DNA from: Anaerovirgula multivorans
GTDB taxonomy: Bacteria; Bacillota; Clostridia; Peptostreptococcales; Natronincolaceae
Assembly: GCF_900188145.1 (NCBI RefSeq)
Contig: NZ_FZOJ01000010.1
Coordinates: forward strand, 1-64,000
DNA length: 64,000 nt
Direction: 5' to 3'
This document shows, piece after piece, positions 1 through 8,855 of this stretch (within the stretch, counting starts at the first letter, position 1; the number at the start of each line of letters is the position of its first letter). The notes beneath the pieces were generated by a model. It made no database searches. It was not told where the DNA came from and saw only the letters and a program-made list of their open reading frames with translations. The position numbers and the translations under genes were made by a program.

Positions 1-90
1 TTGTTTGTCAATAGTGAATTAGCACTATTTGTTAATTATATTCTTATGCAATTTTCAAGGATCAAAAAACTTATTTTCTTAAGTTGATGA
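1..90 (-). other. rRNA-operon-like leader or spacer text at window edge
   Basis: Read on the minus strand, positions 30-65 give CCTTGAAAATTGCATAAG-like text. It resembles the sequence found in Firmicute rRNA leaders and 16S-23S spacers (CTTTGAAAACTGAATA type). A TTGACA hexamer (complement of 6-11) follows and points left, out of the window. No rRNA gene is inside the window. The assignment rests on similarity recalled from other genomes only. Confidence 0.3.
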
Positions 91-277
91 CAGTGACTCA
101 AGTATACAATATATAGTATTAAATAAGCTTATCAAAAGCATATATTATGCATGCAATTAATCAAATAAAAGTTTTTACGCAACCTGACGTCCCTTAGTGC
201 GCGCATAAACTCGAGGTAGAGTCAGCACAAAAGAACACAAAAGAACTTTCCCCTTGTGTCTGCTTGTGCCTGCGCAT

Positions 278-580
278 CTACCTTTCATATATTATTATTC
301 CAACTCTGTTAATGTGATCAATTAAATCTTTATTCTCTATCTTTTCAAATATAGATAAATCAAAACCATAAGGTAAATATAGTTCATCCAATTCTAAATG
401 CAGTTTATTTATATCCTCTAGATTTATATTTTTACCAACCAAAGTCAAGTCTATATCTGAGCCATTTTTATAGTTTCCTTTTGCCCGTGAGCCGTAAAGT
501 AATACCTTTTCAATTTTTGAGTGTCTAGAAAAAATCTCAAGAATACTTGCCAATATACTTTCTTTTAGGCCATATTTCAT
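278..580 (-). CDS. MNT-type minimal nucleotidyltransferase (antitoxin-like)
   Basis: This 100-residue protein is a minimal nucleotidyltransferase of the DNA polymerase beta superfamily. The signature GSRAKG (residues 31-36) followed by SDIDL (41-45) supplies the Gly-Ser and the two metal-binding aspartates. Its start overlaps the stop of the upstream HEPN gene by ATGA, so the two are translationally coupled. Known MNT partners of HEPN toxins either bind the toxin or AMPylate it, and that role is inferred here. The length is normal for the family and no residue is obviously missing. Confidence 0.85.
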   Translation of the reverse strand: MKYGLKESILASILEIFSRHSKIEKVLLYGSRAKGNYKNGSDIDLTLVGKNINLEDINKLHLELDELYLPYGFDLSIFEKIENKDLIDHINRVGIIIYER

Positions 581-1008
581 AGTTTTTTACTCTCTTCTCT
601 TTGAAATTCATTCATCTTGATTCTAAATTCTTCAAAAACTTCAAAGTATGAATCTTTTATTAAACCAATAATCTCATCGGCTGTACCTTCATCATATGTA
701 TGACTTGTAATATTACGGCTTTTTATCATCTGCATCCAAACTTCTCCATTTTCTATTAGTCCTAGAGTAAAGGCTTCTTTTGTAGCATCTCTTGAACCAT
801 ATATATTGGTATTGCCTCTATTTTCAAGAAAATCTTTTAAAGTTTTCCAGGCTAATTCATGGGTGTATTCAAATGCTTGTATAACCCCTTGTTTCTCAAG
901 GTTTGTAAGTTCTCTTTTTCCCATCAATTCCACTGCTTCTTCAAGCTGTTTCAATGCTTTCTTGTAATTATTAAATCTTTGTATCCAACGAGTATCTTGA
1001 AAATCCAT
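577..1008 (-). CDS. HI0074-family HEPN protein (nucleotidyltransferase substrate-binding type; toxin-like)
   Basis: An all-helical protein of about 143 residues, of the family annotated as nucleotidyltransferase substrate-binding protein (HI0074 type, HEPN superfamily). It carries R98-x4-H103 (SRNITSHTYDE), the Rx4-6H motif of HEPN RNases. The ATG at 1008 is preferred over an upstream in-frame TTG because the codons between them are themselves the Shine-Dalgarno (GGGAGGAAATTTT before ATG). It is co-transcribed with the MNT gene through a 4-bp overlap. Known pairs of this type act as toxin-antitoxin modules, but toxicity here is inference. Confidence 0.83.
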   Translation of the reverse strand: MDFQDTRWIQRFNNYKKALKQLEEAVELMGKRELTNLEKQGVIQAFEYTHELAWKTLKDFLENRGNTNIYGSRDATKEAFTLGLIENGEVWMQMIKSRNITSHTYDEGTADEIIGLIKDSYFEVFEEFRIKMNEFQREESKKL

Positions 1009-1143
1009 AAAATTTCCTCCCTTCAAGATAAGTTAGTGCTTTTAACTGATTACCTTATGGCTATTCTATCAAAACATCAAACTATTTACTATAGCTTTTG
1101 AAATATTCTGATACGGATTGTCAGAAGGGTTGTTAGAGGATTG

Positions 1144-1980
1144 TTATTTATGGTGGATTTTAAATATGGCAACTTCACTGATGGTTATACTTTCTCCAAT
1201 TTCCTTCATGGTATAATTAGCAGCCAAAGCCTGCTGAATATATGTTTGTTTATAGGTGGTTAGATTTCTTTTCCTTGAACCTTTTTTTATATCCTCATAA
1301 ATTGACTTGTCCTTTGTTGCCTCATATAAGATTTCATCCAGACCTTTTCTTGCAGGAGCCTCCAATGCTTTGCTGATAACTGTCTCTTGGTTTTCACCAA
1401 TAGCCACCACTTTTTCAAAGGCACTACTTTCCTCCATTTGACCCATATCCATAAATTTTACATAGGCTTTTATGGCTTGTTGTCTGTTTTTAGAAAATAT
1501 ATTTAAAATAAATTCAATATCTACAATGTCTCTTCCCTTATTTTTTCTATAGTATGGGTCACTACTCCATGGATAGTCCTTCAATTCCTTACACATTTTT
1601 GCCCTTAAGGGATTTTGATGGACATACCGTAGCAAAGATAAGAGATATTTGTCATCCTTCACTAAAATTCCTTTATATCTATTTTCAAAAACGTGTCCAG
1701 TTCTTTTATTTTTATGATTGTAATATTTACTGTACTTATTATTGATTCGATGCATGATATCCTGCAATGGGCTGTCTAAGGTCTTCAGAACCATATGATA
1801 GTGATTACCCATTAAAACAAATCCGTATAGTTCAAAATTCATAACCTCTTTATATTCCCCTATTAGTTTTAGTAAATATTCCTTATCTTCTTTTTTATCA
1901 AATATATACTCTCGATTATTCCCTCTTTGAATGACATGATAAACCCCTCCCTTAAACTCTATCCTAGGCCTTCTTCCCAA
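1144..1980 (-). CDS. REP-associated tyrosine transposase (RAYT, Y1_Tnp/HUH family)
   Basis: This 278-residue protein has an N-terminal Y1_Tnp domain (about 1-150). The HUH metal site is H60-Y-H62 in GNHYHMV, and the catalytic tyrosine is probably Y119 in RYVHQNP. These features fit the RAYT branch, which cuts and joins single-stranded DNA at palindromic REP sequences, better than IS200 itself. The C-terminal 45 residues look like a helix-turn-helix. The start is TTG at 1980, 6-7 nt after a strong AGGAGGTGG site. That site is buried in an inverted repeat (1981-2024). The ORF is intact and stands alone, with no second IS605-type gene. It is a candidate mover of the palindromic repeats further right. 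Confidence 0.88.
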   Translation of the reverse strand: MGRRPRIEFKGGVYHVIQRGNNREYIFDKKEDKEYLLKLIGEYKEVMNFELYGFVLMGNHYHMVLKTLDSPLQDIMHRINNKYSKYYNHKNKRTGHVFENRYKGILVKDDKYLLSLLRYVHQNPLRAKMCKELKDYPWSSDPYYRKNKGRDIVDIEFILNIFSKNRQQAIKAYVKFMDMGQMEESSAFEKVVAIGENQETVISKALEAPARKGLDEILYEATKDKSIYEDIKKGSRKRNLTTYKQTYIQQALAANYTMKEIGESITISEVAIFKIHHK

Positions 1981-2024
1981 AGAAAACCACCTCCTGGCTT
2001 TATTTTACCAGAAGGTGATTTTCT
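1981..2024 (-). promoter_or_regulatory. Hairpin sequestering the RAYT ribosome binding site
   Basis: Arms 1981-1997 and 2008-2024 match at 15 of 17 positions around a 10-nt loop. On the minus strand the downstream arm contains the AGGAGGTGG ribosome site of the transposase. RNA folded this way would hide the site. IS200 is known to restrict its transposase with a 5' hairpin, and the analogy is my inference. The same stem could also be a DNA substrate of the enzyme. Confidence 0.55.
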
Positions 2025-2047
2025 TTGCAATAAGTTAATAAGTTAAG

Positions 2048-2590
2048 TGACTGGCACCCAGGTTTAACACCCAGGTTTAAAGTCTTCATTGAATTTTTGC
2101 ATTTCTTTTATAACGGAAGACAATATCTGTTTCAATTCTTTTAGATACTTCTACATCTGAAAGGTTATATAAATATTCCAACAAAAATATTTTTACCATC
2201 ATAACAGGATCTTTAGAGTCTCTTCCTAAGTGGCTATATTTTTCCTGTACTTGTTCATATACAAATGAAAAATCAATGATAGAATCTATCTTGACCAATA
2301 AATGATTTTTGGGAATTAATTTCTCAAATATCATATGATCGAATACATCAATTTGCCCATTATTCTTTCCCATCATATCTCTATAACCTCCTAAATTTCA
2401 ACGTTTTATATGCTTATATTATATCATATATACTACGTCTAATAAAGGGATTATGTTGAAATATCAAGGGTTTTAGGGATATTGGGATATTTTTTCTTAA
2501 ACCCTCGGCGAATGTATTTTTATTCTTGTATAGGTATAATTATTTATTTGTTAGCGTTTTTCGGAGCTTTCACTGGCACCAAGGTTAGTA
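2048..2590. repeat. Direct repeats tgactggcacccaggtt / tcactggcaccaaggtt flanking the IS remnant
   Basis: Near-identical 17-19 bp phrases occur at about 2048-2066 and 2568-2587 in the same orientation, on either side of the transposase fragment. Between 2400 and 2560 I see only AT-rich DNA with no gene. The pair could be the scar of an insertion or two copies of a short dispersed repeat. Confidence 0.4.
2086..2376 (-). pseudogene. N-terminal fragment of an IS1182/IS5-type (DUF772) transposase
   Basis: Only about 96 codons remain. The segment FSFVYEQVQEKYSHLGRD, followed by DPVMMVKIFLLEYLYNLSD, is typical of the conserved N-terminal domain of IS1182-like DDE transposases, which are usually well over 400 residues. 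The protein runs to the R(Y)F position expected before the catalytic core, then shifts to unrelated residues (KRNAKIQ) and stops, so the DDE domain is gone. A good ribosome site (AGGAGG) still precedes the ATG. It is a dead remnant. Confidence 0.75.
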
Positions 2591-2656
2591 ATTCTTAATT
2601 AATTGAATAAAGTAGTAGTACCTATCTATGTTATAATCTCCTTTTCTGTAAATATT

Positions 2657-2791
2657 CTACAAGTTACTTCTTTGACCTGCTCCAATATATTTTAATCCTT
2701 GCTTCTCGATATTTTCTCGCTTATAGATATTTCTAAAATCAAAGAAATAAGCCTGCTTTAATGATTTCTTGATGTCAACACGAAACCACCT
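2657..2791 (-). pseudogene. C-terminal remnant of a UDP-glucose 6-dehydrogenase gene
   Basis: The minus-strand reading frame that stops at 2657 encodes VDIKKSLKQAYFFDFRN, then IY-KRENIEKQGLKYIGAGQ and a stop. This matches the C-terminal end of UDP-glucose or UDP-ManNAc dehydrogenases (FDGRNIYD...GhxYxGIGR pattern). No upstream part of the gene is present; instead galE ends at 2862. An intact dehydrogenase gene lies at 3897-5066, so this is the tail of a second copy, lost when the locus was rearranged. The upstream limit is approximate. Confidence 0.65.
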
Positions 2792-2861
2792 CTCTGTGTT
2801 GGGTATGAGTTACTTAGTTGGAGTGATGCCGGTGTTCCGAGAAAACAACTCCCCAACAAAA

Positions 2862-3851
2862 CTACTTTCCATTTTCAAACTTCCAAGCATCCCTAACCAT
2901 CTCTTTTACACCAAGTTTAGCCTTCCAGCCAAGCTCTCTTTCTGCTTTACTAACATCAGCATAACACTCAGCAATATCTCCAGGTCTGCGATCCACTATT
3001 TCATAAGGTATTTTTATATTATTAACTTCTTCAAAAACTTTCACTAACTCTAATACAGAAGTGCCTCGACCTGTTCCAAGGTTATAGACATGCACACCTT
3101 CTGTCAGTTTCTCTATGGCAGCAACATGTCCTTCAGCCAGATCTACTACATGTATATAATCTCTTACTCCAGTACCATCAATTGTTGGATAGTCATTTCC
3201 GAAGACTCTCAACTTCTTCAATTCACCTTTTGCCACCTGAGTTATATACGGCATCAGGTTATTAGGAATACCATTAGGATTCTCACCAATCAGACCACTC
3301 TCATGAGCACCTACTGGATTGAAGTATCTTAAGAGAGAAACAGCAAACCCGGGATAAGCCTTCGCAACATCAGTTAAAATCCGTTCACTCATGACTTTCG
3401 TTTCCCCATATGGATTAGTCGTCGGCAACAAATCCATGATCTCTACAAATGGTACTTCATTCTCACCATACACGGTGGCCGATGAGCTGAACACAAACCT
3501 CCCTACACCATATTTAATACATGCCTTACTCAACACCATCGTGCTGACGATATTATTGTAATAATACTCTAGGGGCTTTTTCAACGACTCCCCTACCGCC
3601 TTAAGTCCGCCAAAGTGAATCACGCCGTCAATATCATGGTTAGAGAACATTATATCTACAGCTGCTTCATCAGTCACATCTATCTTATAAAAAATTATTT
3701 CTTTATTCGTTATTTGTCTTACTTTATCTATAGTCTCAGCTTTACTATTGCAAAGATTATCTACAACAATAACTTTGTGACCTGCTTTTAATAAAGCAAC
3801 ACAGGTATGTGTTCCTATATAGCCAGCCCCGCCAGCAACTAGTATATTCAT
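2862..3851 (-). CDS. galE: UDP-glucose 4-epimerase
   Basis: Interconverts UDP-glucose and UDP-galactose (or the GlcNAc pair) in the cytoplasm, feeding the polysaccharide locus. The 329-residue protein has the extended SDR layout: GGAGYIG (7-13) for NAD, SSSATVYG (122-129) and the catalytic Y148-GET-K152, then RYFNPVGAH typical of GalE. Length is normal. It is the last gene of the minus-strand polysaccharide block, 45 bp after the UDP-glucose dehydrogenase. I see no clear terminator behind it. Whether it accepts N-acetylated sugars cannot be read from the sequence. Confidence 0.93.
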   Translation of the reverse strand: MNILVAGGAGYIGTHTCVALLKAGHKVIVVDNLCNSKAETIDKVRQITNKEIIFYKIDVTDEAAVDIMFSNHDIDGVIHFGGLKAVGESLKKPLEYYYNNIVSTMVLSKACIKYGVGRFVFSSSATVYGENEVPFVEIMDLLPTTNPYGETKVMSERILTDVAKAYPGFAVSLLRYFNPVGAHESGLIGENPNGIPNNLMPYITQVAKGELKKLRVFGNDYPTIDGTGVRDYIHVVDLAEGHVAAIEKLTEGVHVYNLGTGRGTSVLELVKVFEEVNNIKIPYEIVDRRPGDIAECYADVSKAERELGWKAKLGVKEMVRDAWKFENGK

Positions 3852-3896
3852 AATTGTTTAGTTCACCTCAATTCTATTACAACTTAAGATTCTACA

Positions 3897-5066
3897 TTAA
3901 TCTCTACTAAACAGATCTCTCGTGTATACCTTGCCTACTACATCTCTAATCTCATCAGATAATCTATTCGCAACAATTACGTCACTTATCTTCTTAAACT
4001 CATCAAAATCCTTTATAACTCTTGAATTATAAAAATCATCTGCATCAACAAGTGCCGGTTCATACACCACAACCTCTATTCCCTTGGCCTTGATGCGCTT
4101 CATGACACCCTGAATAGCTGATTGTCTAAAGTTATCTGAATCCATCTTCATAGTGAGTCTATAGATTCCTACAATCTTAGGATCCCTCTTTATAATCATA
4201 TCGGCAATATGATCTTTTCTGGTCCTGTTGGCATCAACAATCGCTACCATTATATTATTTGGGACATCGGCATAATTGGCTAATAGCTGCTTGGTATCTT
4301 TAGGCAAGCAATATCCACCATAGCCAAAGGATGGATTGTTATAGTGGGTTCCGATTCTTGGATCCAGTCCTACTCCTTCGATAATTTGCTTAGTGTCTAG
4401 CCCTCTAACCTCAGCATAAGTATCAAGTTCGTTAAAGAACGCAACTCTCATAGCAAGGTAAGTGTTTGCAAAAAGTTTAATAGCTTCTGCTTCAGTCGAA
4501 TTAGTGAACAAAACTGGTATGTCCTCTTTAAGAGCACCTTGAACTAGAAGGTCTGCGAACTTCTTAGCTCTTTCCGATTGCTCACCTACAACAATCCTAG
4601 AGGGGTACAAATTATCATAAAGAGCTTTTCCTTCTCTTAAGAATTCTGGCGAAAAGATGATGTTCTCTGTTTCGAATTTTTCTCTAACTTTTTCTGTATA
4701 TCCTACCGGTACTGTAGACTTAACCACCATCACTGCATCAGGATTGATGGACAGTACATTTGCAATCACGGCCTCTACGGTCCTAGTGTTAAAATAGTTC
4801 TTGTCCGGATCGTAGTTGGTAGGTGTAGAAATAATGACGTACTCTGCATCCTTAAATGCAATGTAGTTATCGGTTGTTGCTTTAAGGTTCAAATCCTTAG
4901 TTGCTAGATATTTTTCAATTTCTGCATCAACAATAGGAGCTTTCTTGTTATTGATCATATCTACTTTTTCCTGGATAATGTCCAGCGCAATGACTTCATT
5001 ATGTTGAGCTAAAAGAGCAGCGTTGGATAATCCTACATAACCTGTTCCTGCTATTGTTATTTTCAT
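3897..5066 (-). CDS. ugd: UDP-glucose 6-dehydrogenase (short form)
   Basis: Oxidises UDP-glucose to UDP-glucuronate with two NAD. The 389-residue protein has GTGYVG (7-12), the conserved K197 in [12 protein letters not shown] and the catalytic C253 in [10 protein letters not shown]. The length matches the E. coli Ugd form. The start is the ATG at 5066 behind AAGGGGG. A longer in-frame reading would extend 38 codons into the neighbouring gene's 3' end and has no domain content. It lies directly after the UDP-glucuronate 4-epimerase gene, which uses its product. Confidence 0.93.
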   Translation of the reverse strand: MKITIAGTGYVGLSNAALLAQHNEVIALDIIQEKVDMINNKKAPIVDAEIEKYLATKDLNLKATTDNYIAFKDAEYVIISTPTNYDPDKNYFNTRTVEAVIANVLSINPDAVMVVKSTVPVGYTEKVREKFETENIIFSPEFLREGKALYDNLYPSRIVVGEQSERAKKFADLLVQGALKEDIPVLFTNSTEAEAIKLFANTYLAMRVAFFNELDTYAEVRGLDTKQIIEGVGLDPRIGTHYNNPSFGYGGYCLPKDTKQLLANYADVPNNIMVAIVDANRTRKDHIADMIIKRDPKIVGIYRLTMKMDSDNFRQSAIQGVMKRIKAKGIEVVVYEPALVDADDFYNSRVIKDFDEFKKISDVIVANRLSDEIRDVVGKVYTRDLFSRD

Positions 5067-5130
5067 TTGACTGTACCCCCTTGAATTGCTTAATTTATTT
5101 ACAGAGCCAAATTTTCTGAACTTCCAGCCC

Positions 5131-6171
5131 CTACTTTTCAACATTATAATACTCTTTATACCACTCCACAAACTTTCCAAGTCCTTCCTCTATACTTGTC
5201 CCTGGTTTAAAGTTAATATCTCTTTCAAGGTCAGAAACATCTGCATAAGTTCTTAATACATCTCCAGGCTGCATGTCCATGTAAATTTTTTCAGCCTCCT
5301 TGCCAATCTTCTCCTCAAGAACATTAATAAATTTCATCAGCTGTACTGGCTGATTATTTCCGATGTTATAAATCTTATATGGTGCAAAACTTGTACTTAA
5401 ATCGTCTTTGCTTTCATCCCACTCTTCATTGGCTACGGGTGGTCTGCCAATGAGCTTGTAGATTCCTTCAACAATGTCGTCTATATAAGTGAAGTCACGT
5501 TCCATTTTCCCGTGATTGAATACCTTGATCGACTTGCCCTGTAAGATATCTTTTGTAAAAGAGAAGTAAGCCATGTCTGGTCTTCCCCAAGGGCCATAAA
5601 CGGTAAAAAATCTAAGTCCTGTGGTTGGAATTCTATATATATGACTGTATGCATGAGCCATAAGTTCATTAGATTTCTTCGTCGCAGCATATAGACTTAC
5701 CGGATGATCTACATTCTGATTCGTAGAAAACGGTGCAAGCTTATTACCTCCATAAACTGAGCTTGAAGAAGCATAGAGCAAATGCTTAACTGGATAATCT
5801 CTACAAGCTTCTAGGATGTTCATAAAGCCGATAAGGTTTGAATCCACATATGCATAGGGATTTTCAATTGAATATCTGACGCCAGCTTGAGCTGCCAAGT
5901 TAATTACATAGTCTGGTTTGCAATTTCTGAAGATAGCATCTACAGACAGTTTATCCTTTAAATCTATCTTATGGAATGTGAAATTATCGTGTCTTTGTAG
6001 TTTTTTTAGACGATCCTCTTTTAGCTTGGAGTCGTAATACATGTTTAGATTATCCACTCCTATCACTTGATAAGATTTATCTAGTAATAGAACTCCTAAA
6101 TGAAAACCTATGAAACCAGCAATACCCGTTATTAGAATTAGAGGCTTTTCATTAAATTTTATACTATCCAT
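5131..6171 (-). CDS. UDP-glucuronate 4-epimerase family protein
   Basis: This 346-residue extended SDR enzyme probably turns UDP-glucuronate into UDP-galacturonate. It has ITGIAGFIG (14-22), ASSSSVYGG (134-142) and the catalytic Y161-AAT-K165. It also has the [15 protein letters not shown] and [14 protein letters not shown] signatures seen in CapI/LspL-type UDP-glucuronate epimerases. The ribosome site AAGGAG lies 7 nt before the ATG. The adjacent Ugd would supply its substrate, so uronic acids are a likely component of the polymer. Alternative: a related 4-epimerase acting on N-acetylated uronates. Confidence 0.87.
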   Translation of the reverse strand: MDSIKFNEKPLILITGIAGFIGFHLGVLLLDKSYQVIGVDNLNMYYDSKLKEDRLKKLQRHDNFTFHKIDLKDKLSVDAIFRNCKPDYVINLAAQAGVRYSIENPYAYVDSNLIGFMNILEACRDYPVKHLLYASSSSVYGGNKLAPFSTNQNVDHPVSLYAATKKSNELMAHAYSHIYRIPTTGLRFFTVYGPWGRPDMAYFSFTKDILQGKSIKVFNHGKMERDFTYIDDIVEGIYKLIGRPPVANEEWDESKDDLSTSFAPYKIYNIGNNQPVQLMKFINVLEEKIGKEAEKIYMDMQPGDVLRTYADVSDLERDINFKPGTSIEEGLGKFVEWYKEYYNVEK

Positions 6172-6230
6172 AATGCAACTCCTTTTAATTAATATACAAA
6201 TTATATGCTATTTGCTTTAGAAAGCCACAG

Positions 6231-7169
6231 CTATATTTTGTCTAATATCGAATATAAATCTTTTGAGGGCATATACCCTAGCCTTTTTATTTTTTTTGTA
6301 GAATAAATATTATTCTCCGCAAGCTTCCAGTAAAAAGTTTTCAATTGTTGTTTCTTTTCTCTTAAAACGACAGAAGAAATATTAAATAATGCCTTTACAA
6401 GTATTTTAGGTACCCATATAATGATTTTCTTAGTACTATTAAGTTCTCTGAATATAGAGATTACATTATTGATAGTATAGCTATTTTCATCAGTAACATT
6501 ATAAATTTCGTTTCTCGTATTAGAATAATTTTTCAGTACAATTTCCACTGCTGATAGAACATTCTCTATATTGCAAAAGGAAAACCGCTGTTGTCCATTG
6601 CCAATTTTGAACATAAGTCTTCCACCGTCACCTTTAGTTAACACCCTTTTGTAAATATCCTTCATAAAGCACTTATCATAAATCACAGGAAATCTCAAAA
6701 TCGTACAAGGTATTTTTTGTGTCTCTAAGCAAATATCTTCTGCTTTACTTTTACTTTTGGCATAGGAGATAATAGGTCTCTTGTCTGCATTTTCTGTAAT
6801 ATCTGTTTTATAATCGCGTTCACCATAGACAGATACTGTACTAAAAAAAATGAATAGTTTTAAGTTTTCCTTTTCTTTAAAAACCTCAACTAAATTTTGT
6901 GTACCTATAGTATTTACTTGAAAAAAATCATCTTTAGTAAACTTATTATTATCATTATGAGCTATAGCAGCACAGTGTATCACATAGTCAAAGTCTATAT
7001 TTCTTAACTTATTTATCACTTCTTCTTTTTTAGTAATATCACATTGTATAAAATTATGACTTTGTCCACCTCTCTTACTCAGTCCATATACTTCATATTT
7101 TGGGGCTAATTGTCTCATTAAATAACTACCTACAAAACCATTACCCCCTGTTATTAGTATTTTTTCCAT
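6231..7169 (-). CDS. NAD-dependent sugar epimerase/dehydratase (WbpV/WbjF-like SDR)
   Basis: A 312-residue extended SDR protein with GGNGFVG (8-14), FSTVSVYGE (109-117) and catalytic Y136-AKS-K140. The C-terminal stretch rich in WVPKILVKALFNI is characteristic of the small SDRs next to polyprenyl-phosphate sugar loci (WbpV/WbjF/QnmA-like), which reduce or epimerise UDP-HexNAc 4-keto sugars. I cannot fix the substrate. The start has a strong AGGAGGAGATT site and lies inside the 3' end of the deacetylase gene (29-bp overlap), so the two are translationally coupled. Confidence 0.75.
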   Translation of the reverse strand: MEKILITGGNGFVGSYLMRQLAPKYEVYGLSKRGGQSHNFIQCDITKKEEVINKLRNIDFDYVIHCAAIAHNDNNKFTKDDFFQVNTIGTQNLVEVFKEKENLKLFIFFSTVSVYGERDYKTDITENADKRPIISYAKSKSKAEDICLETQKIPCTILRFPVIYDKCFMKDIYKRVLTKGDGGRLMFKIGNGQQRFSFCNIENVLSAVEIVLKNYSNTRNEIYNVTDENSYTINNVISIFRELNSTKKIIIWVPKILVKALFNISSVVLREKKQQLKTFYWKLAENNIYSTKKIKRLGYMPSKDLYSILDKI

Positions 7170-8010
7170 AATCTCCTCCTGAATTGATGTAGTCTGAAAA
7201 AGTTTGAAATTGATAACTATTTTTTTTGCAATACTTTATAAATTTTTCGAATTTTTTCAGATTACCTTTTCTACCTACTTCAAATCGAAATCTATCTTTA
7301 TAGGTTACCGTCTTTCCAAAATTAATAGTTACATCTGTTAACTCGAAAGGGTGTATGTAAAAAACAAAGTTCTTAAATAAGTTGCTATAATTATTAAACA
7401 TGTAATTAAAAAGAAAAAGTGGAAAAAGTCTAAAGTATCCCCCTCCTGAAATAGGAATATCGTATTTAAAAATTCTATAAGTAGGTATTTCAAATTCAAA
7501 AAAATTTTCTTGTCTATATACTAAATCTTCTATACTTTCAAAATCATCTATAGCTAAAGAACCATAAAGGTCATGTTGAGAAAATCGAATATAACTTGAA
7601 TCATATTTATAGCCACATTCTTTAAGAATCCTTAATTTTTCATTATCCATTGAAAAACAAGATGCTCTATAGCCAATTACTTCTTTATTTATAATCTCTT
7701 CTAGTACCTTTTTACCTTGTAAAATATTTTGCCTAAATTCTTCATTTGTTTTATTATATAAAAGCTGATGGTCATAACCATGGCAAGCTATTTCATGCCC
7801 TCTATTACTAATATCCTTAATTATAATTGCATGTTGATCTGCTAATTCACCTAATACAAATACTGTAATTTTAATATCATATTTATCTAGCAAGTCAAAA
7901 AATTCACTAATATGCTTTATCATTTGTATATTATCATTAACTTTATATTTTTTTAAATATTCTAGATGATACCATTCTTCTAAATCTAAAGTTAAAAAAA
8001 AATTTTTCAT
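7141..8010 (-). CDS. Polysaccharide deacetylase (NodB-fold, DUF3473-like)
   Basis: This 289-residue protein has a NodB fold. It opens with LTLDLEEWYH (6-15), where D9 is the likely catalytic aspartate, then H77-xxx-H81 (ACHGYDH) as the metal pair, and GYRASCFS with R115. The opening motif matches the branch seen in exopolysaccharide loci rather than peptidoglycan deacetylases. There is no signal peptide, so it probably acts in the cytoplasm or at the inner membrane face on a lipid-linked or nucleotide-bound GlcNAc. It overlaps the downstream epimerase by 29 bp. Confidence 0.85.
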   Translation of the reverse strand: MKNFFLTLDLEEWYHLEYLKKYKVNDNIQMIKHISEFFDLLDKYDIKITVFVLGELADQHAIIIKDISNRGHEIACHGYDHQLLYNKTNEEFRQNILQGKKVLEEIINKEVIGYRASCFSMDNEKLRILKECGYKYDSSYIRFSQHDLYGSLAIDDFESIEDLVYRQENFFEFEIPTYRIFKYDIPISGGGYFRLFPLFLFNYMFNNYSNLFKNFVFYIHPFELTDVTINFGKTVTYKDRFRFEVGRKGNLKKFEKFIKYCKKNSYQFQTFSDYINSGGDYGKNTNNRG

Positions 8011-8074
8011 TCTAATTCATACCTTTCTTTTTGAAAGCCTTTTTCTTCCAATCCTATACCGACAACCAACTCTC

Positions 8075-8848
8075 TTAAAAATGATCTGCAAATGTCAATA
8101 AAAAATCTTTTTTCAACACAATTGAATTTAATAGTTTATGACAGTCCGCTATCTGAAGTATAGGCATCTTTACTTTTCTTTTTGCTAAAGCTTTTGTAAC
8201 TGTTATTTGTTTTAGCATGATTCCCCACAGTACTCCTATAGTTGTTGTTATTTCTAAATTAACTATATTGCTTTGATCTATATCTTCTTTAATATCATTG
8301 TCTTGCAGGTATATTTGAAACTTACCCTTTTCCGTATTAAAAACTATTTTCTTATTTAACCAAACGGCTTCTGTATCATTATATTTAATTGTATCCTCTA
8401 TCATTTCTTTTATATTTAAAGGATAAGTCATAAACATATGGTCTCTAAGTTCTAACCAATCATTACATCTATTTGATTCCTTTACAAAGAATAAGTTTGG
8501 TGTTACTATCATATCCACATTTTTCTCTTTAAAAGAATTCTCGATATACCTATATAGATACTCTATATCTATTTCAACATCAGTATTAATTACTAGTTCT
8601 AATACTCTACCTTCCCTTAAATTTTCTACTTCATTAACTGCCAAAACAATAAAAGCGGAAACCATTCCGCCTAACTCTCCAACAATTACTCCTTCATCTA
8701 CTATATCTGGTCGACTCATTAATGATTTTAGGTAATCTTCATTACGTTCAAACATAATGAATTGCTGATACATTTTATTATATAAATCTAAAACTCTTTC
8801 TTTATCTTCATTCTTATATATACGAAAAAACATCTCTGCCATTTTCAT
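8075..8848 (-). CDS. GNAT-like acetyltransferase with possible SCP2-like C-terminal half
   Basis: A 257-residue protein of uncertain function. Residues 1-110 resemble a degenerate GNAT fold (FFRIYKNEDKERVLDLYNKMY at the start, then EGVIVGELGGMVSAFIVL as strands 2-4). Residues 150-240 (KKIVFNTEKGKFQIYL and what follows) look like an SCP2-type beta-alpha domain, as in Eis-like proteins. That second assignment is weak. Two starts six bases apart are possible (8848 or 8842), since the AAGGATGG site could serve either. It is 7 bp from the preceding GNAT gene, inside the polysaccharide operon, so modification of a sugar or amino-sugar is plausible. Confidence 0.55.
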   Translation of the reverse strand: MKMAEMFFRIYKNEDKERVLDLYNKMYQQFIMFERNEDYLKSLMSRPDIVDEGVIVGELGGMVSAFIVLAVNEVENLREGRVLELVINTDVEIDIEYLYRYIENSFKEKNVDMIVTPNLFFVKESNRCNDWLELRDHMFMTYPLNIKEMIEDTIKYNDTEAVWLNKKIVFNTEKGKFQIYLQDNDIKEDIDQSNIVNLEITTTIGVLWGIMLKQITVTKALAKRKVKMPILQIADCHKLLNSIVLKKDFLLTFADHF

Positions 8849-8855
8849 TCCATCC

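Noticed and set aside
1-277. Search for a gene or CRISPR repeat at the left edge
   Set aside because: Only AT-rich text and short imperfect repeats (agaacacaaaagaac); no ORF, no tRNA fold and no regularly spaced repeats.
2769-3047. Plus-strand ORF across the end of galE
   Set aside because: It is antisense to galE and to the dehydrogenase relic, has no ribosome site and no recognisable domain.
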